DNA of 64,000 bases, from contig JADHMP010000006.1 in the NCBI GenBank assembly GCA_016779985.1, forward strand, positions 54,207-118,206. Direction: 5' to 3'. This document shows positions 35,138 to 44,396 of the stretch, one piece after another. The notes beneath the pieces were generated by a model. The model did no database searches. It worked only from the letters and a program-made list of their open reading frames with translations, and was not told the DNA's origin. Within the stretch, counting starts at the first letter, position 1, and each line of letters opens with the position of its first letter. Source of the stretch: JADHMP01 sp016779985. GTDB lineage: Bacteria > Bacteroidota > Bacteroidia > Flavobacteriales > Flavobacteriaceae. The position numbers were made by a program, and so were the translations under genes.

Positions 35138-37309
35138 TTAGAGATTTTCAATAATAAAATTAGTCATTTTTGTGTAAAGGTGGTTTTGAGTGTTACCTCC
35201 ATAAATACCATGATTTTTATCAGGATAAATCATCCATTCAAATTGCTTATTTGCTTGAACAAGGGCTTCTACCATTCGTAAGGTATTTTGAACATGAACG
35301 TTGTCATCTCCCGATCCGTGAATAATTAAGTATTTCCCTTTGAGTTGTTCTGCATAATTTAGGGGAGAATTTAAATCATATCCCGATGGGTTTTCTTGAG
35401 GGGTTCTCATGAAACGTTCAGTATAAATAGTATCATAAAAACGCCAGTTTGTGACGGGAGCCACGGCTACAGCCATAGCAAAGGTGTCATTTGCTGTGAG
35501 CAAACAATGAGAGGCCATATGCCCACCAAAGCTCCATCCCCAAATGCCTATTCTTTTAGAGTCAATAAAGGGCATTTCAGCTAATTTCTTGGCAAAGGCA
35601 ATTTGATCTAACGTTTCATATTTTACTAAATTCAAGTAGGTGGCTTTTTTAAAGGCTGCCCCTTTGAAGCCAGTACCTCGTCCATCAACACAAGCAACAA
35701 TGAACCCTTTTTGTGTTAACATTTTGTGCCAAAGATCTCTTGTATCTCCCCAACGATTGCTGACTTCTTGCGAACCAGGACCAGAATATTGATACAATAA
35801 AACAGGGTATTTTTTTGAAGGGTCAAAATCTGCTGGCTTGAGGAGATAACCATTCAATGATTCTCCATTTATATTGATTGTTGAGAATTCTCTCCAAGGT
35901 AGTTTTTTGTTTAAATATTTTGTTTTTAATGTTTCATTATTTAATAAATCTCGAATCTTTTTTCCCTTTTTACTATCATATACAGCATATTTTGGTGGTG
36001 TTTGTTCGTCTGAATAAGAATGAATAAAATAGCTCTTGTCTGCACTAAAAGTGGCTCCGTTGAAACCTGATTTAAAAGCTAGAACGCGTTTCTTTTTTCC
36101 TTTTAGTGCAAGGGAAAATATAACTCTATTAGTACTACCAAATTCAACTGATTGATAGTATATCTCTTTATTTTTTTCATTCATCCCATAAATTGCAGTA
36201 ACCTCCCATTCTCCCTTTGTGAGTTGTTCTATTCGTTTGCCCTCATTGTCATAATGATAAATATGGTAATATCCATCTCGTTCACTCAACCATAAAAAAG
36301 TACCATCATTCAAAAATTTATGATGATCCTGAATGCTCACATAGGCTGTATCTTTTTCCTCTAGAAGGAGACTTGAAGTATTTTTTAATGGATCTACTCT
36401 CCATAATTTTAAGTGATTTTGATGTCTATTGAGCGTTTGAACAAGCAAGCCATGCTTATTGCCCACATACTTAATTCTAGGGATATAATAGGGATTTTCT
36501 GATCCTATTGATATTTCTCTGTTGGTCTCAGTGTTTAGCTCATAGACAAACAGTTGCACTTTAGAATTGTTCTCCCCAGCTTTAGGGTAACGAAAGGCAT
36601 AGGGAAAAGGATAAGTGTCAAAACCATAAATATCCATTGAAAAAATAGGAACAGTAGATTCATCAAAACGCATATAGACAATATGGCTGCTATCAGGACT
36701 CCAATCAAACGCACGAACAAAACCAAATTCTTCTTCATACACCCAATCGGTTATACCATTAATTATTTGAAAACTACCATCATTGGTTATTTTTTTTGTT
36801 GTTTCTTTTTTGAGGTCCTTTATGTAAAGGTTTCGCTGATAGACAAAGGCCACAAATTCTCCGTTAGGAGACAACAAAGGTTCTTGAATTTTATGAGGAA
36901 AAAGTTTTTCTATAGCCTTATTCTCTATATCGTATACCCAATATATAGCTTGCTTTGATCGCCTATAAATGGGGTTCATTTCCGTTTCAAGCAAAAGCTT
37001 AGTTTCATTTTTAGAAAATGTATAATCAGTAAAAAATGGAATTCCTTTATTAGAATCATTTTCCACTAAAATTGCTTTGCGCTTTTTCCCAGAATAATAA
37101 TGCTGATAGATTATTGATTTTTTTTCTTCATAGGAAACAGATAGCGTCGTATACTGATCTCCATTTTTCAATGAACGAATAGATTCTAAGCGTTCTGGTT
37201 GAAAATCAACACTTAATACGTCTTCAATCTTTAAACCGGTTTCCTGTCCAATTAAAAGATAGCAATTTAGGATTAAGATTGTGTATAGTGTAGTTTTTAA
37301 CATGTCCAT
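35138..37309 (-). CDS. S9B dipeptidyl-peptidase IV-like serine peptidase
   Basis: 723 residues: an N-terminal signal peptide, a DPP-IV-type beta-propeller (about 60-460, including ITDWVYEEEFGF with the family Glu pair) and an alpha/beta-hydrolase domain with catalytic Ser in GWSFGGH, Asp in GSGDDNV and His in NHGIYGG. Removes Xaa-Pro dipeptides from peptides in the periplasm. First gene of a three-gene transcript with a dipeptide transporter and a thioredoxin. Confidence 0.95.
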   Translation of the reverse strand: MDMLKTTLYTILILNCYLLIGQETGLKIEDVLSVDFQPERLESIRSLKNGDQYTTLSVSYEEKKSIIYQHYYSGKKRKAILVENDSNKGIPFFTDYTFSKNETKLLLETEMNPIYRRSKQAIYWVYDIENKAIEKLFPHKIQEPLLSPNGEFVAFVYQRNLYIKDLKKETTKKITNDGSFQIINGITDWVYEEEFGFVRAFDWSPDSSHIVYMRFDESTVPIFSMDIYGFDTYPFPYAFRYPKAGENNSKVQLFVYELNTETNREISIGSENPYYIPRIKYVGNKHGLLVQTLNRHQNHLKLWRVDPLKNTSSLLLEEKDTAYVSIQDHHKFLNDGTFLWLSERDGYYHIYHYDNEGKRIEQLTKGEWEVTAIYGMNEKNKEIYYQSVEFGSTNRVIFSLALKGKKKRVLAFKSGFNGATFSADKSYFIHSYSDEQTPPKYAVYDSKKGKKIRDLLNNETLKTKYLNKKLPWREFSTININGESLNGYLLKPADFDPSKKYPVLLYQYSGPGSQEVSNRWGDTRDLWHKMLTQKGFIVACVDGRGTGFKGAAFKKATYLNLVKYETLDQIAFAKKLAEMPFIDSKRIGIWGWSFGGHMASHCLLTANDTFAMAVAVAPVTNWRFYDTIYTERFMRTPQENPSGYDLNSPLNYAEQLKGKYLIIHGSGDDNVHVQNTLRMVEALVQANKQFEWMIYPDKNHGIYGGNTQNHLYTKMTNFIIENL

Positions 37310-37460
37310 TCCGGTTTACCTCTCTAATATATAAAAAAGAGACAAAGTGCTTACTAGAGAAAAGCATTAGCTCAACAAAAACCCTATTTTTACACCATCA
37401 TTAGAAAAGGATTTTTGGTCTTAAAATCAAAGGTTCAAATGGTTAGAAAAAATTTCAGGG

Positions 37461-38357
37461 TTGAAAACACTATTTCATAGTAACGGAAAACTTCTTATCA
37501 CAGCAGAGTATTATGTCCTAGCAGGGGCAAAAGCCCTAGCAGTTCCAAGTCGATATGGACAATCACTTCAATATAAAAGAGAGGACCAAAATTGTTTACT
37601 GTGGAAGAGCTTTGATCAACAAGGAGAAATATGGTATGAAGGTAAATTTGAATTAGAAAACCTATTAGAAAAAGGAGCTCAAAAAACAAAAATTGGCACA
37701 AAACTAACTCAAATATTACAGGCAACACGTGCTCTAAATCCCACCTTTTTAAGTCACGGAGGACAGGTTGATACCCATTTAGAATTTGACCGCCATTGGG
37801 GTCTTGGAAGCTCGTCAACGCTTATTTCAAATATTGCGCAGTGGGCGCAAGTGAATCCCTTCAGCTTATTAGATATGACATTTGGTGGTAGTGGCTATGA
37901 TATTTCTTGTGCTTCTGCAAAGAGTGCCATTCATTATACCAAAAATAAACTAACTCCAGAAGTAGTTCCAGTGCCTTTTAATCCACCATTTGCAAGCAAT
38001 TTATTTTTTGTTTATCAAAATTCAAAACAAAATAGCCAAGCTGAGATTGAAAGAACTAAAAGTGTGCCCTTTCATGACATTGAACGAATGAATCAACTGA
38101 CGGAGACAATAACCTTATGTAACAATCAAGCGGAATTCAATCAATTGCTTCTCGAACATGAAACCTTAGTAAGTCGATACCTTAATCGAGAACCTCTACA
38201 AAAAAGTCAATTTAGAGATTTTGGTGGGCAAATTAAGAGTCTAGGTGCTTGGGGAGGAGATTTTATGTTGGTTTCAGGAAACCCAGAATCTCCTTCATAT
38301 TTCAAGTCAAAGGGCTATACTACTATATTTAAGTTTATAGAGATACTGAAAAACTAG
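37461..38357 (+). CDS. GYDIA-family GHMP kinase
   Basis: 298 residues starting at a TTG (37461); no in-frame ATG fits. The opening SNGKLLITAEYYVLAG and the ATP loop HWGLGSSSTLISN are GHMP-kinase motifs 1 and 2; FGGSGYDISCASAKS is the family hallmark. GHMP kinases phosphorylate small molecules such as mevalonate or galactose; for this flavobacterial family the substrate is not established and mevalonate-pathway use is a possibility. Divergent from the DPP-IV gene by 151 bases and ends 2 bases before the convergent gene. Confidence 0.9.
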   Translation: MKTLFHSNGKLLITAEYYVLAGAKALAVPSRYGQSLQYKREDQNCLLWKSFDQQGEIWYEGKFELENLLEKGAQKTKIGTKLTQILQATRALNPTFLSHGGQVDTHLEFDRHWGLGSSSTLISNIAQWAQVNPFSLLDMTFGGSGYDISCASAKSAIHYTKNKLTPEVVPVPFNPPFASNLFFVYQNSKQNSQAEIERTKSVPFHDIERMNQLTETITLCNNQAEFNQLLLEHETLVSRYLNREPLQKSQFRDFGGQIKSLGAWGGDFMLVSGNPESPSYFKSKGYTTIFKFIEILKN

Positions 38358-38359
38358 TA

Positions 38360-38677
38360 TTAAGGCACTTTGTGAAAAACCATTACACTTCCATCGACAA
38401 AAGCAAGTAGGGTATCTTTAGCCTTAACCGCTTTAAAACTATCTTCTTGTCGTTCAAAAATAATATGCTCGTCTTCGATAATGAAGGTAGCACTGAACAT
38501 TTGTTCCACTTGATTTTCACCAGATTCTTTAGACCACCCTTCCACTTGAGTTGAGGAAATAAATCTCAATTCATGGTATTCTATGCCCTCCTCTGTTTGC
38601 CCTAAACAACGCCATTGAGTTCCAGATAAGCGATTGCTTTTTGTTGAAGGAATTTTAGTAGGTGATAAATCGTGCAT
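38360..38677 (-). CDS. Small hypothetical protein
   Basis: 105 residues, no signal peptide, no cysteine cluster beyond one Cys. The pattern (GTQWRCLGQTEEGIEYHELRF, alternating polar and hydrophobic) suggests a small beta-barrel or lipocalin-like fold. I do not recognise a family. It lies between the GHMP kinase (convergent) and ppiD, with 75 bases to ppiD's stop on the same strand. Coding is supported by regular codon usage and lack of a better frame. Confidence 0.65.
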   Translation of the reverse strand: MHDLSPTKIPSTKSNRLSGTQWRCLGQTEEGIEYHELRFISSTQVEGWSKESGENQVEQMFSATFIIEDEHIIFERQEDSFKAVKAKDTLLAFVDGSVMVFHKVP

Positions 38678-38752
38678 TTTATTGTAATATAAACCACACT
38701 TATCAACAATCGTGCCTAAGTCTATAAAATGCTTATTCTATTGGGGTTAGAG

Positions 38753-40867
38753 CTAGTAGTAAAGGGCTCTATTATCCTCTATAGAAGCCGCGGATTTTAA
38801 AGCTTCAAAAATTATTTCGTCGAGTTGTTTATTGGCTTCATCACGAAGGTTTTTAGCATAATTATCATAATTTCCAATATCCTGTGCAATGTTTTTTTGT
38901 GTCACTTCTATTTTGTAAACACCCTCTTCACCTGTCATTAATACAGAAGGCGCATTGAGAGGAAGTGAAAAGGCTGCTCCTAGAATATAGGGCTCTTCTC
39001 CAGAACCTACCAAAGTAGCATTACTTTGATTGATTGCTGAAGCTGTTTCAACAGATTGTTCAGTTTTTTCAGCTAATTCTTCAAGTGTGGTTACTGCTTC
39101 AAACTGCTCAACAATCAACTCTGCTTTTTTCTTTTTAATTAGAATTGCTCTAATCTCACTTTCAACTTCATCTAATTCTGCCAATCCTTCTTTTTGTTTA
39201 GCTGTTAATTGAACCACCGCATAACTGCCATCTGAAAGAGTAAAACGTCGAATAGCTCCTAACTTTGTGTCGGAATCGAATGCCCATTTTACAATGTTAC
39301 GTTGTTGAAATAATCCAGGTAAATTTTCTTCCAGTTCAGCTATATTGTTTACTGGCTGAACTTCATAATTTGTATTTTCTGCTGTCGTTAAAAAATCATC
39401 TGATTCAAGGGCATCCATCTCAAATTGAGTGGCATTTCTGAAAATTTCATTTGATGTTTTATCAGAGGGAACAATTGCGGCTATGACGTCTGCAATCAAA
39501 GCTAAATCATTTTTATCCGTCACCTTTATAACGTGAAATCCAAATTCTGTTTCAACCACACCTATTGCTCCCACTCTAGCTGCATCGCAAAATTCAAAAA
39601 AGGGCGCTGCCATTTCACCTTCTTGAAAAAATCCTAAATCACCCCCTGAAGACTTTGAAGGGCCTTCTGAAAATTCTCTTGCTAAGTCTTCAAAATTAGC
39701 GTTCCTTCTGCGGGCAAGACGATAAATCCTGTTGGCTTCTTTTTTAGCTTCTGCTGCTGTTCTGGTTACATCTTCAGATACTCTGGAAGCGCCATCATAA
39801 GGGATTAATATATGGCTTGCTCGAATAGAGGCGTTCTTCTTTTTATCAAGCATACGAGAAATTTTATAAAAATTACCGTCTTGGTAGGGCCCAAAAACTT
39901 CACCCGGGTTTAACCCGAAAATTATATCCGCATATTCATTGTTCAAAATTCCCTTGGGTTTATAAACAGAATCAAAGGGCTGTTCTGAAAATTCATCTAC
40001 AAAATCAGCCACTTGCTTAGTCGTTTTTAAGCCTTCTAAAGTGTCTGTTAATTTAGACACATTATTATAAGCAATACGCTGGTCAATAAGTCCTTCTAGT
40101 CGAAGACGAATGGAAGAAATATCTTCTTCTGTGGCAGCATTTTCAAACTTCACATATTGAATATTTCTATACGAATCGCGTTGATATTGGTCTTTATTCT
40201 CATCTCTATAGGCTTTAATTTCGCTTTGAGAAAAACTTACTAGGCTGTCATCTACAAAATCGAAAGGCACACGAACATATTTTAAATTCAAATTGTCGTT
40301 TTCAAGATGAAAAGCTGCTTTTGCTTCTGCCTCGGTCAAACCACTGCTGGCTTTTATTAAGTCGTAATATATATTTTGTTTAGCTATTTCAATAATGCTT
40401 CTTTCTTGTGATTTCCATTGTTCGTAGGCTGTGGGGTTTTGAGTTTTCAATTGAGCAATGAAATTTGTAAAAATTCCAAAATCAAAAAAACCTGCTTCAT
40501 TTTGAAACCGAGCATCTTGAACAAAAGATTGATTGCCTGAAACAATTTGTTCTATTTGCTCTCTCCCAGCATCAATTCCCAATGCATTGAGTTCTTGTTC
40601 AAAAATCTTACTTCTTATAGCCTGATCCCAAACCACATTGACTGCTTGAATGGTAGAAAAATTGTAGTTTCTTTCTGCCTGATCAACCATGGCTCGAAAT
40701 TGCTCTATATCAATTTCATCGTCATTAATAACAGCTACAGGATCTGTTGCATTGCCTCCTTGGTTGCCGTTTCCAAAAACACCTGAAATAACAAAGGCGA
40801 ATAGGGCTAGCCCAATAACTAAAATTAAAAAAACGGATCGTTGTCTAATTTTTCCTAAAATGGCCAT
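38753..40867 (-). CDS. ppiD: PpiD-type periplasmic folding chaperone (SurA N-terminal and parvulin domains)
   Basis: 704 residues: short cytoplasmic tail, one membrane helix (about 12-30), a SurA_N-like helical region (about 40-240), a parvulin domain (about 345-455; IRASHILIPYDG ... GGDLGFFQEGEM ... FGFHVIKV) and a second non-parvulin PPIase-like region. Assists folding of outer-membrane proteins near the Sec channel. 91 bases downstream of the CNNM/HlyC gene, on the same strand and perhaps in the same transcript. Confidence 0.94.
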   Translation of the reverse strand: MAILGKIRQRSVFLILVIGLALFAFVISGVFGNGNQGGNATDPVAVINDDEIDIEQFRAMVDQAERNYNFSTIQAVNVVWDQAIRSKIFEQELNALGIDAGREQIEQIVSGNQSFVQDARFQNEAGFFDFGIFTNFIAQLKTQNPTAYEQWKSQERSIIEIAKQNIYYDLIKASSGLTEAEAKAAFHLENDNLNLKYVRVPFDFVDDSLVSFSQSEIKAYRDENKDQYQRDSYRNIQYVKFENAATEEDISSIRLRLEGLIDQRIAYNNVSKLTDTLEGLKTTKQVADFVDEFSEQPFDSVYKPKGILNNEYADIIFGLNPGEVFGPYQDGNFYKISRMLDKKKNASIRASHILIPYDGASRVSEDVTRTAAEAKKEANRIYRLARRRNANFEDLAREFSEGPSKSSGGDLGFFQEGEMAAPFFEFCDAARVGAIGVVETEFGFHVIKVTDKNDLALIADVIAAIVPSDKTSNEIFRNATQFEMDALESDDFLTTAENTNYEVQPVNNIAELEENLPGLFQQRNIVKWAFDSDTKLGAIRRFTLSDGSYAVVQLTAKQKEGLAELDEVESEIRAILIKKKKAELIVEQFEAVTTLEELAEKTEQSVETASAINQSNATLVGSGEEPYILGAAFSLPLNAPSVLMTGEEGVYKIEVTQKNIAQDIGNYDNYAKNLRDEANKQLDEIIFEALKSAASIEDNRALYY

Positions 40868-40958
40868 GCTGCATATATTTTAAACGTCTGCGAAATTAAG
40901 TTATTCCTATGAATAAATAAAACTAGATGCTTTGAAATCTTTAGAGGGTTTTAAGATA

Positions 40959-42227
40959 TCAATCTATTTTATTCAATCTTATGCGTTCAATTTTAGTTGA
41001 GCTTGCTTTTGTAATTTTTACTTTGAAGGATTGAAGCTCAATTCTTTCTTTTAACTTAGGTATTTCTCCCATATGATAGGCTACCCAGCCGCCCAAGGTT
41101 TCATAATGTTCACTTTCTGGTAAATCAAGAGAATATTTTTGGTTGATATAGTCAACTTCAAGACGAGCTGAAAATTCATAATCTTTTTCTCCCCATTCTT
41201 TTTCGAAATGGGCAATAACGTCGTGTTCGTCTTCTATTTCACCAAAAAGCTCTTCTACAATATCTTCAATAGTCACTATTCCGGAAGTACCACCATACTC
41301 ATCCACAACTACCGCCATACTTTTTCGCTGTCTTGTTAGCATTTTAAGCACTTCTTGAACAGGCATAGCTTCAGGAACAAAAGCTACTGGCATAAGACAT
41401 TTTTTTAACGATTGTGGTTTTTTGAACATTTCGAAGGTATGGATATAGCCTTTTATCTCGTCAATATTATCTTCATAGACAGGGATTTTAGAAAAACCTG
41501 TATTATCGAAAAGCATTCTAAGTTCATCTACAGAATTATTAATTTCAACACTGATGACATCAGCACGAGGCACCATTGCGTCACGAGCTTTTACCCCTGA
41601 AAATTCTAATGCATTTTGAAATATTTGAATTTCAGAATCTAGATTTTCTTTATCGTCAGTAGACTCTAATTGTTCTTCTATATAGTTGCCTAACTCAACT
41701 TTTGAAAAAGAAAGTTGCATTTGTTGGGGCTTAGCTTCAAAAAAATACTTAAGCATGAAGTTGGTCAAGCCCATTATCAAAAAAGTTATTGGTGCAAAAA
41801 AGAAATAAAAGAAAGCTACTGGAAGTGCAAATATTTTCAAAAAGGTGTTCGCGTATAATTGAAAAAAAACTTTGGGTAAAAATTCAGCGGTGAGCAAGAT
41901 GATTGCAGTAGAAATAAGGGTTTGGTAAAAAACAATTCGCAAACCTGGGTCAGTTACTAGCAAGGCTTCAGGAAAAAAGAGATTCAAAACGCGTTCACCC
42001 ATAAAAATTCCATAAACCACAAGAGCGATATTGTTGCCTAACAGAAGTGTTGTAATCAATCGGGAAGGGTCTTTTGTGATGCGCTTAAGGATTTTTGAAG
42101 TGAATCCCTCTTGTCTTTTTTCTATTTCCAAGAAAATACGATTTGAAGAAACAAAAGCAATTTCCATTCCTGAGAAAAATGCGGAAAGCAATAAGCAAAT
42201 TAAAATGATACTATCAGCGACTATCAT
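40959..42227 (-). CDS. CNNM/HlyC-CorC family membrane protein
   Basis: 422 residues: DUF21 membrane domain (about 1-180), two CBS domains (about 200-330; MVPRADVISVEINN and VVVDEYGGTSGIVTIEDIVEELFGEI), and a C-terminal CorC/HlyC transporter-associated domain. Such proteins are linked to magnesium or cobalt export. It resembles GldE in layout, but no gldD is next to it, so I keep the general name. Start overlaps the preceding small gene by 4 bases. Confidence 0.93.
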   Translation of the reverse strand: MIVADSIILICLLLSAFFSGMEIAFVSSNRIFLEIEKRQEGFTSKILKRITKDPSRLITTLLLGNNIALVVYGIFMGERVLNLFFPEALLVTDPGLRIVFYQTLISTAIILLTAEFLPKVFFQLYANTFLKIFALPVAFFYFFFAPITFLIMGLTNFMLKYFFEAKPQQMQLSFSKVELGNYIEEQLESTDDKENLDSEIQIFQNALEFSGVKARDAMVPRADVISVEINNSVDELRMLFDNTGFSKIPVYEDNIDEIKGYIHTFEMFKKPQSLKKCLMPVAFVPEAMPVQEVLKMLTRQRKSMAVVVDEYGGTSGIVTIEDIVEELFGEIEDEHDVIAHFEKEWGEKDYEFSARLEVDYINQKYSLDLPESEHYETLGGWVAYHMGEIPKLKERIELQSFKVKITKASSTKIERIRLNKID

Positions 42228-42421
42228 TTTTTTGGTTTGGCACGTTGATCAAATTTTTTCCTAAAATGCCGCCTAAAAAATGCCATGAAAATGGATACAA
42301 TTGCGAAGCCTAAAAAAAGGTATGATTTTGAAGTATTAGTGTTCCATAGGGTGTAGGCTTCAAAACATGAAATAATGGCTATAATCCAATATATTACCTC
42401 TGAAATTCGATAACTTTTCAT
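42224..42421 (-). CDS. Small two-helix membrane protein in the lptC operon
   Basis: 65 residues with two helices (about 8-24 and 33-48) and a basic tail (FRRHFRKKFDQRAKPKK). ATGA-type overlaps with both lptC upstream and the CNNM gene downstream show it is a real, coupled gene. No function is known to me. Confidence 0.85.
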   Translation of the reverse strand: MKSYRISEVIYWIIAIISCFEAYTLWNTNTSKSYLFLGFAIVSIFMAFFRRHFRKKFDQRAKPKK

Positions 42422-42993
42422 TCTACAAGACTATCAGTAGGTTCTTCTGAAACCTTAATGGTACCTAATAATTTACCTGTTTGAAATTTAGTGAATTCTT
42501 TATCAGCATCCAATCGAATGGCTTCAAAATCATAATCGTCGTCTTGAAAAGTAAAAGGTTCTTCTGTGAACATCCATTCTGCATCAGCATCCCAAAAAAG
42601 TTGATTTGTTTTCAGAATGCCTCCACCACTGGAGAGTAATTCTACATTTCCTTTCAAATCAATTAATTTTGTAGCATTGTATAGTGTTCCATAGTCTGCT
42701 CTAAGTTCACTTTCATTTCCCTCGAGATCATAAAAAACCACTTTTAATCCTTCAGGAAAAAGAGAGTATTGGAAACTCAAATTAGTATAATCAATATGCT
42801 TTGGAGCAGTAAGAATTGCTTGAATTCTTGCTGAATCTGTATAAACCATTCGAATGTTATTGGCTGTTCCTACTGGTTGTTGTCTATCTTCAACGATCTT
42901 TTTGGCTGTGCTAGAAGTGTCTACACAAGCAGTAGTTAAAATTAAGAAAAAAACAACTAAGAAATAGTTTAGTTGACTACTTTGAAGTTCCAT
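42418..42993 (-). CDS. lptC: LPS export system protein LptC
   Basis: 191 residues with a membrane/lipoprotein signal ending in TTAC (Cys 23), then a beta-jellyroll with QAILTAPKHIDY, LSFQYSLFPEGLKVVFYD and LKGNVELLSSGGGILKTNQLFWD, typical of LptC. It hands LPS from LptBFG to the periplasmic bridge. Coupled to neighbours by a 4-base overlap downstream and immediate abutment upstream. Confidence 0.92.
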   Translation of the reverse strand: MELQSSQLNYFLVVFFLILTTACVDTSSTAKKIVEDRQQPVGTANNIRMVYTDSARIQAILTAPKHIDYTNLSFQYSLFPEGLKVVFYDLEGNESELRADYGTLYNATKLIDLKGNVELLSSGGGILKTNQLFWDADAEWMFTEEPFTFQDDDYDFEAIRLDADKEFTKFQTGKLLGTIKVSEEPTDSLVE

Positions 42994-44385
42994 TTACAAA
43001 CTAGGCACAGTAACACTTCCGTTGATCCAACAATTAAATTTGATCACTTGCCCCTGATTCCCTTCAGTGAAAATATCTGTTTTGCTAGGAGCCCGACCTT
43101 CATAGCTTACTGCTGTTTTGTTTGCAATATTTTTGAGAGATGGATCTACACGTGCAGCTTTTCTAGCCATTTCTGCTGCTAACCAATAAACGGCTCGCTT
43201 ATTAAATTGAGTATCGCCACAATTGTTAGCACTGCTGGCATACATATTTGAAATTAAAAGATAGGCCCGCCCAAGTGAAGGCTGAAAACTCAATGCTTTG
43301 TTTGCATAACTTCTAGCTTTCGATTTACGGCCTGCTACTTTAAATTTATTTGCTATTTTCAATAAAATCTTTGCTTTTTTATAGACATCCGTTTGCAACG
43401 CAATTGACTCTTCATAATATTTTAAAGCTTCTTCACTGTTTCCTCCTTTATCATTTAAGATCCCCAAATAGTAGGCTGAATCAGCAGAGGGCTCAAGATT
43501 ATGAAGCGCTTCAACCAGAGTCACAAAGAAAGGATCATCTGAACATTCTTTACTGTCCATTCTACTTGCAGCTCGCTTTAACCAAATTGCATCTCCCTTG
43601 TTTTCGTCAAAGTTTTCTTTGTAAAGAGGGACTAAATTTTCACATGTTGCTTCTTTGGCAATAATGGCATCTAAATTGGATAAAAATGTACCTATGGCAT
43701 TTGAATTTACCGCATACACTTGTTTATTTCTTGCTTCTCGACTGCTTAGTGGTGTGCCTGCCTCTTCTTTTTTCAAAATTATATCCGATTTCTTGGCTAA
43801 AGCAACACTCTCCGCTTCAAACTTTTCAGAGATTTCCTCATACTTATTAAATAACAACTCGGTTGTTACTTCAGGATCATTTTGCTTGTAGCGATCATAG
43901 AAAGTTTTGAAATAGTTGTAAAGGTGTTTTGGATTGGAAAAACTACTTGGGTCTTTTGTAAACGCCTCGTCAAAAGTATTGTATACTGTTTTTAGATCAC
44001 CCAGTTGATAGTCCAACATGGCTTGGGCTTTTTTACTAATCACATCGCCTAATTGAGATTTCTTTTTATAGACTGGGAAGTTTGTAGCCCACTGATCGTA
44101 AAAAACTAAAATGTCTTCTTTAGCAGAAGCTTTTACTTCATCACTACCATTCTTAATACGATCCTTTAAAATACGTTCTCCATAAGAATAGATTGCCCTA
44201 TTTAATTGTGGACATTCATTGCGCACGGCCATCCAAGGGGCGTAGGCTTCGTCATAGTTTTTTACTTTTGCGAACTCAGCAAAAATGGATAAGTTCTGAA
44301 TACACTCTTGATTATCTTGTCCAAATACTTTATTTCCTTTTATTACAAATAATACAACGACTGATAAAAGAATACTTTTTTTCAT
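42994..44385 (-). CDS. Secreted tetratricopeptide-repeat protein
   Basis: 463 residues with a signal peptide (about 1-22) and mostly helical TPR-like repeats; a clear one is ADSAYYLGILNDKGGNSEEALKYYEESI. The C-terminus is short and lacks a type IX sorting domain. It abuts lptC (no gap) in the coaX-lptC-ppiD transcript, so it probably acts in envelope assembly, but no function is known. Confidence 0.88.
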   Translation of the reverse strand: MKKSILLSVVVLFVIKGNKVFGQDNQECIQNLSIFAEFAKVKNYDEAYAPWMAVRNECPQLNRAIYSYGERILKDRIKNGSDEVKASAKEDILVFYDQWATNFPVYKKKSQLGDVISKKAQAMLDYQLGDLKTVYNTFDEAFTKDPSSFSNPKHLYNYFKTFYDRYKQNDPEVTTELLFNKYEEISEKFEAESVALAKKSDIILKKEEAGTPLSSREARNKQVYAVNSNAIGTFLSNLDAIIAKEATCENLVPLYKENFDENKGDAIWLKRAASRMDSKECSDDPFFVTLVEALHNLEPSADSAYYLGILNDKGGNSEEALKYYEESIALQTDVYKKAKILLKIANKFKVAGRKSKARSYANKALSFQPSLGRAYLLISNMYASSANNCGDTQFNKRAVYWLAAEMARKAARVDPSLKNIANKTAVSYEGRAPSKTDIFTEGNQGQVIKFNCWINGSVTVPSL

Positions 44386-44396
44386 TTTTCTTTCAA

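Noticed and set aside
40959..42227. Naming this gene gldE
   Set aside because: GldE has the same architecture but sits beside gldD; here the neighbours are lptC and ppiD, so only the general CNNM/HlyC name is supported.
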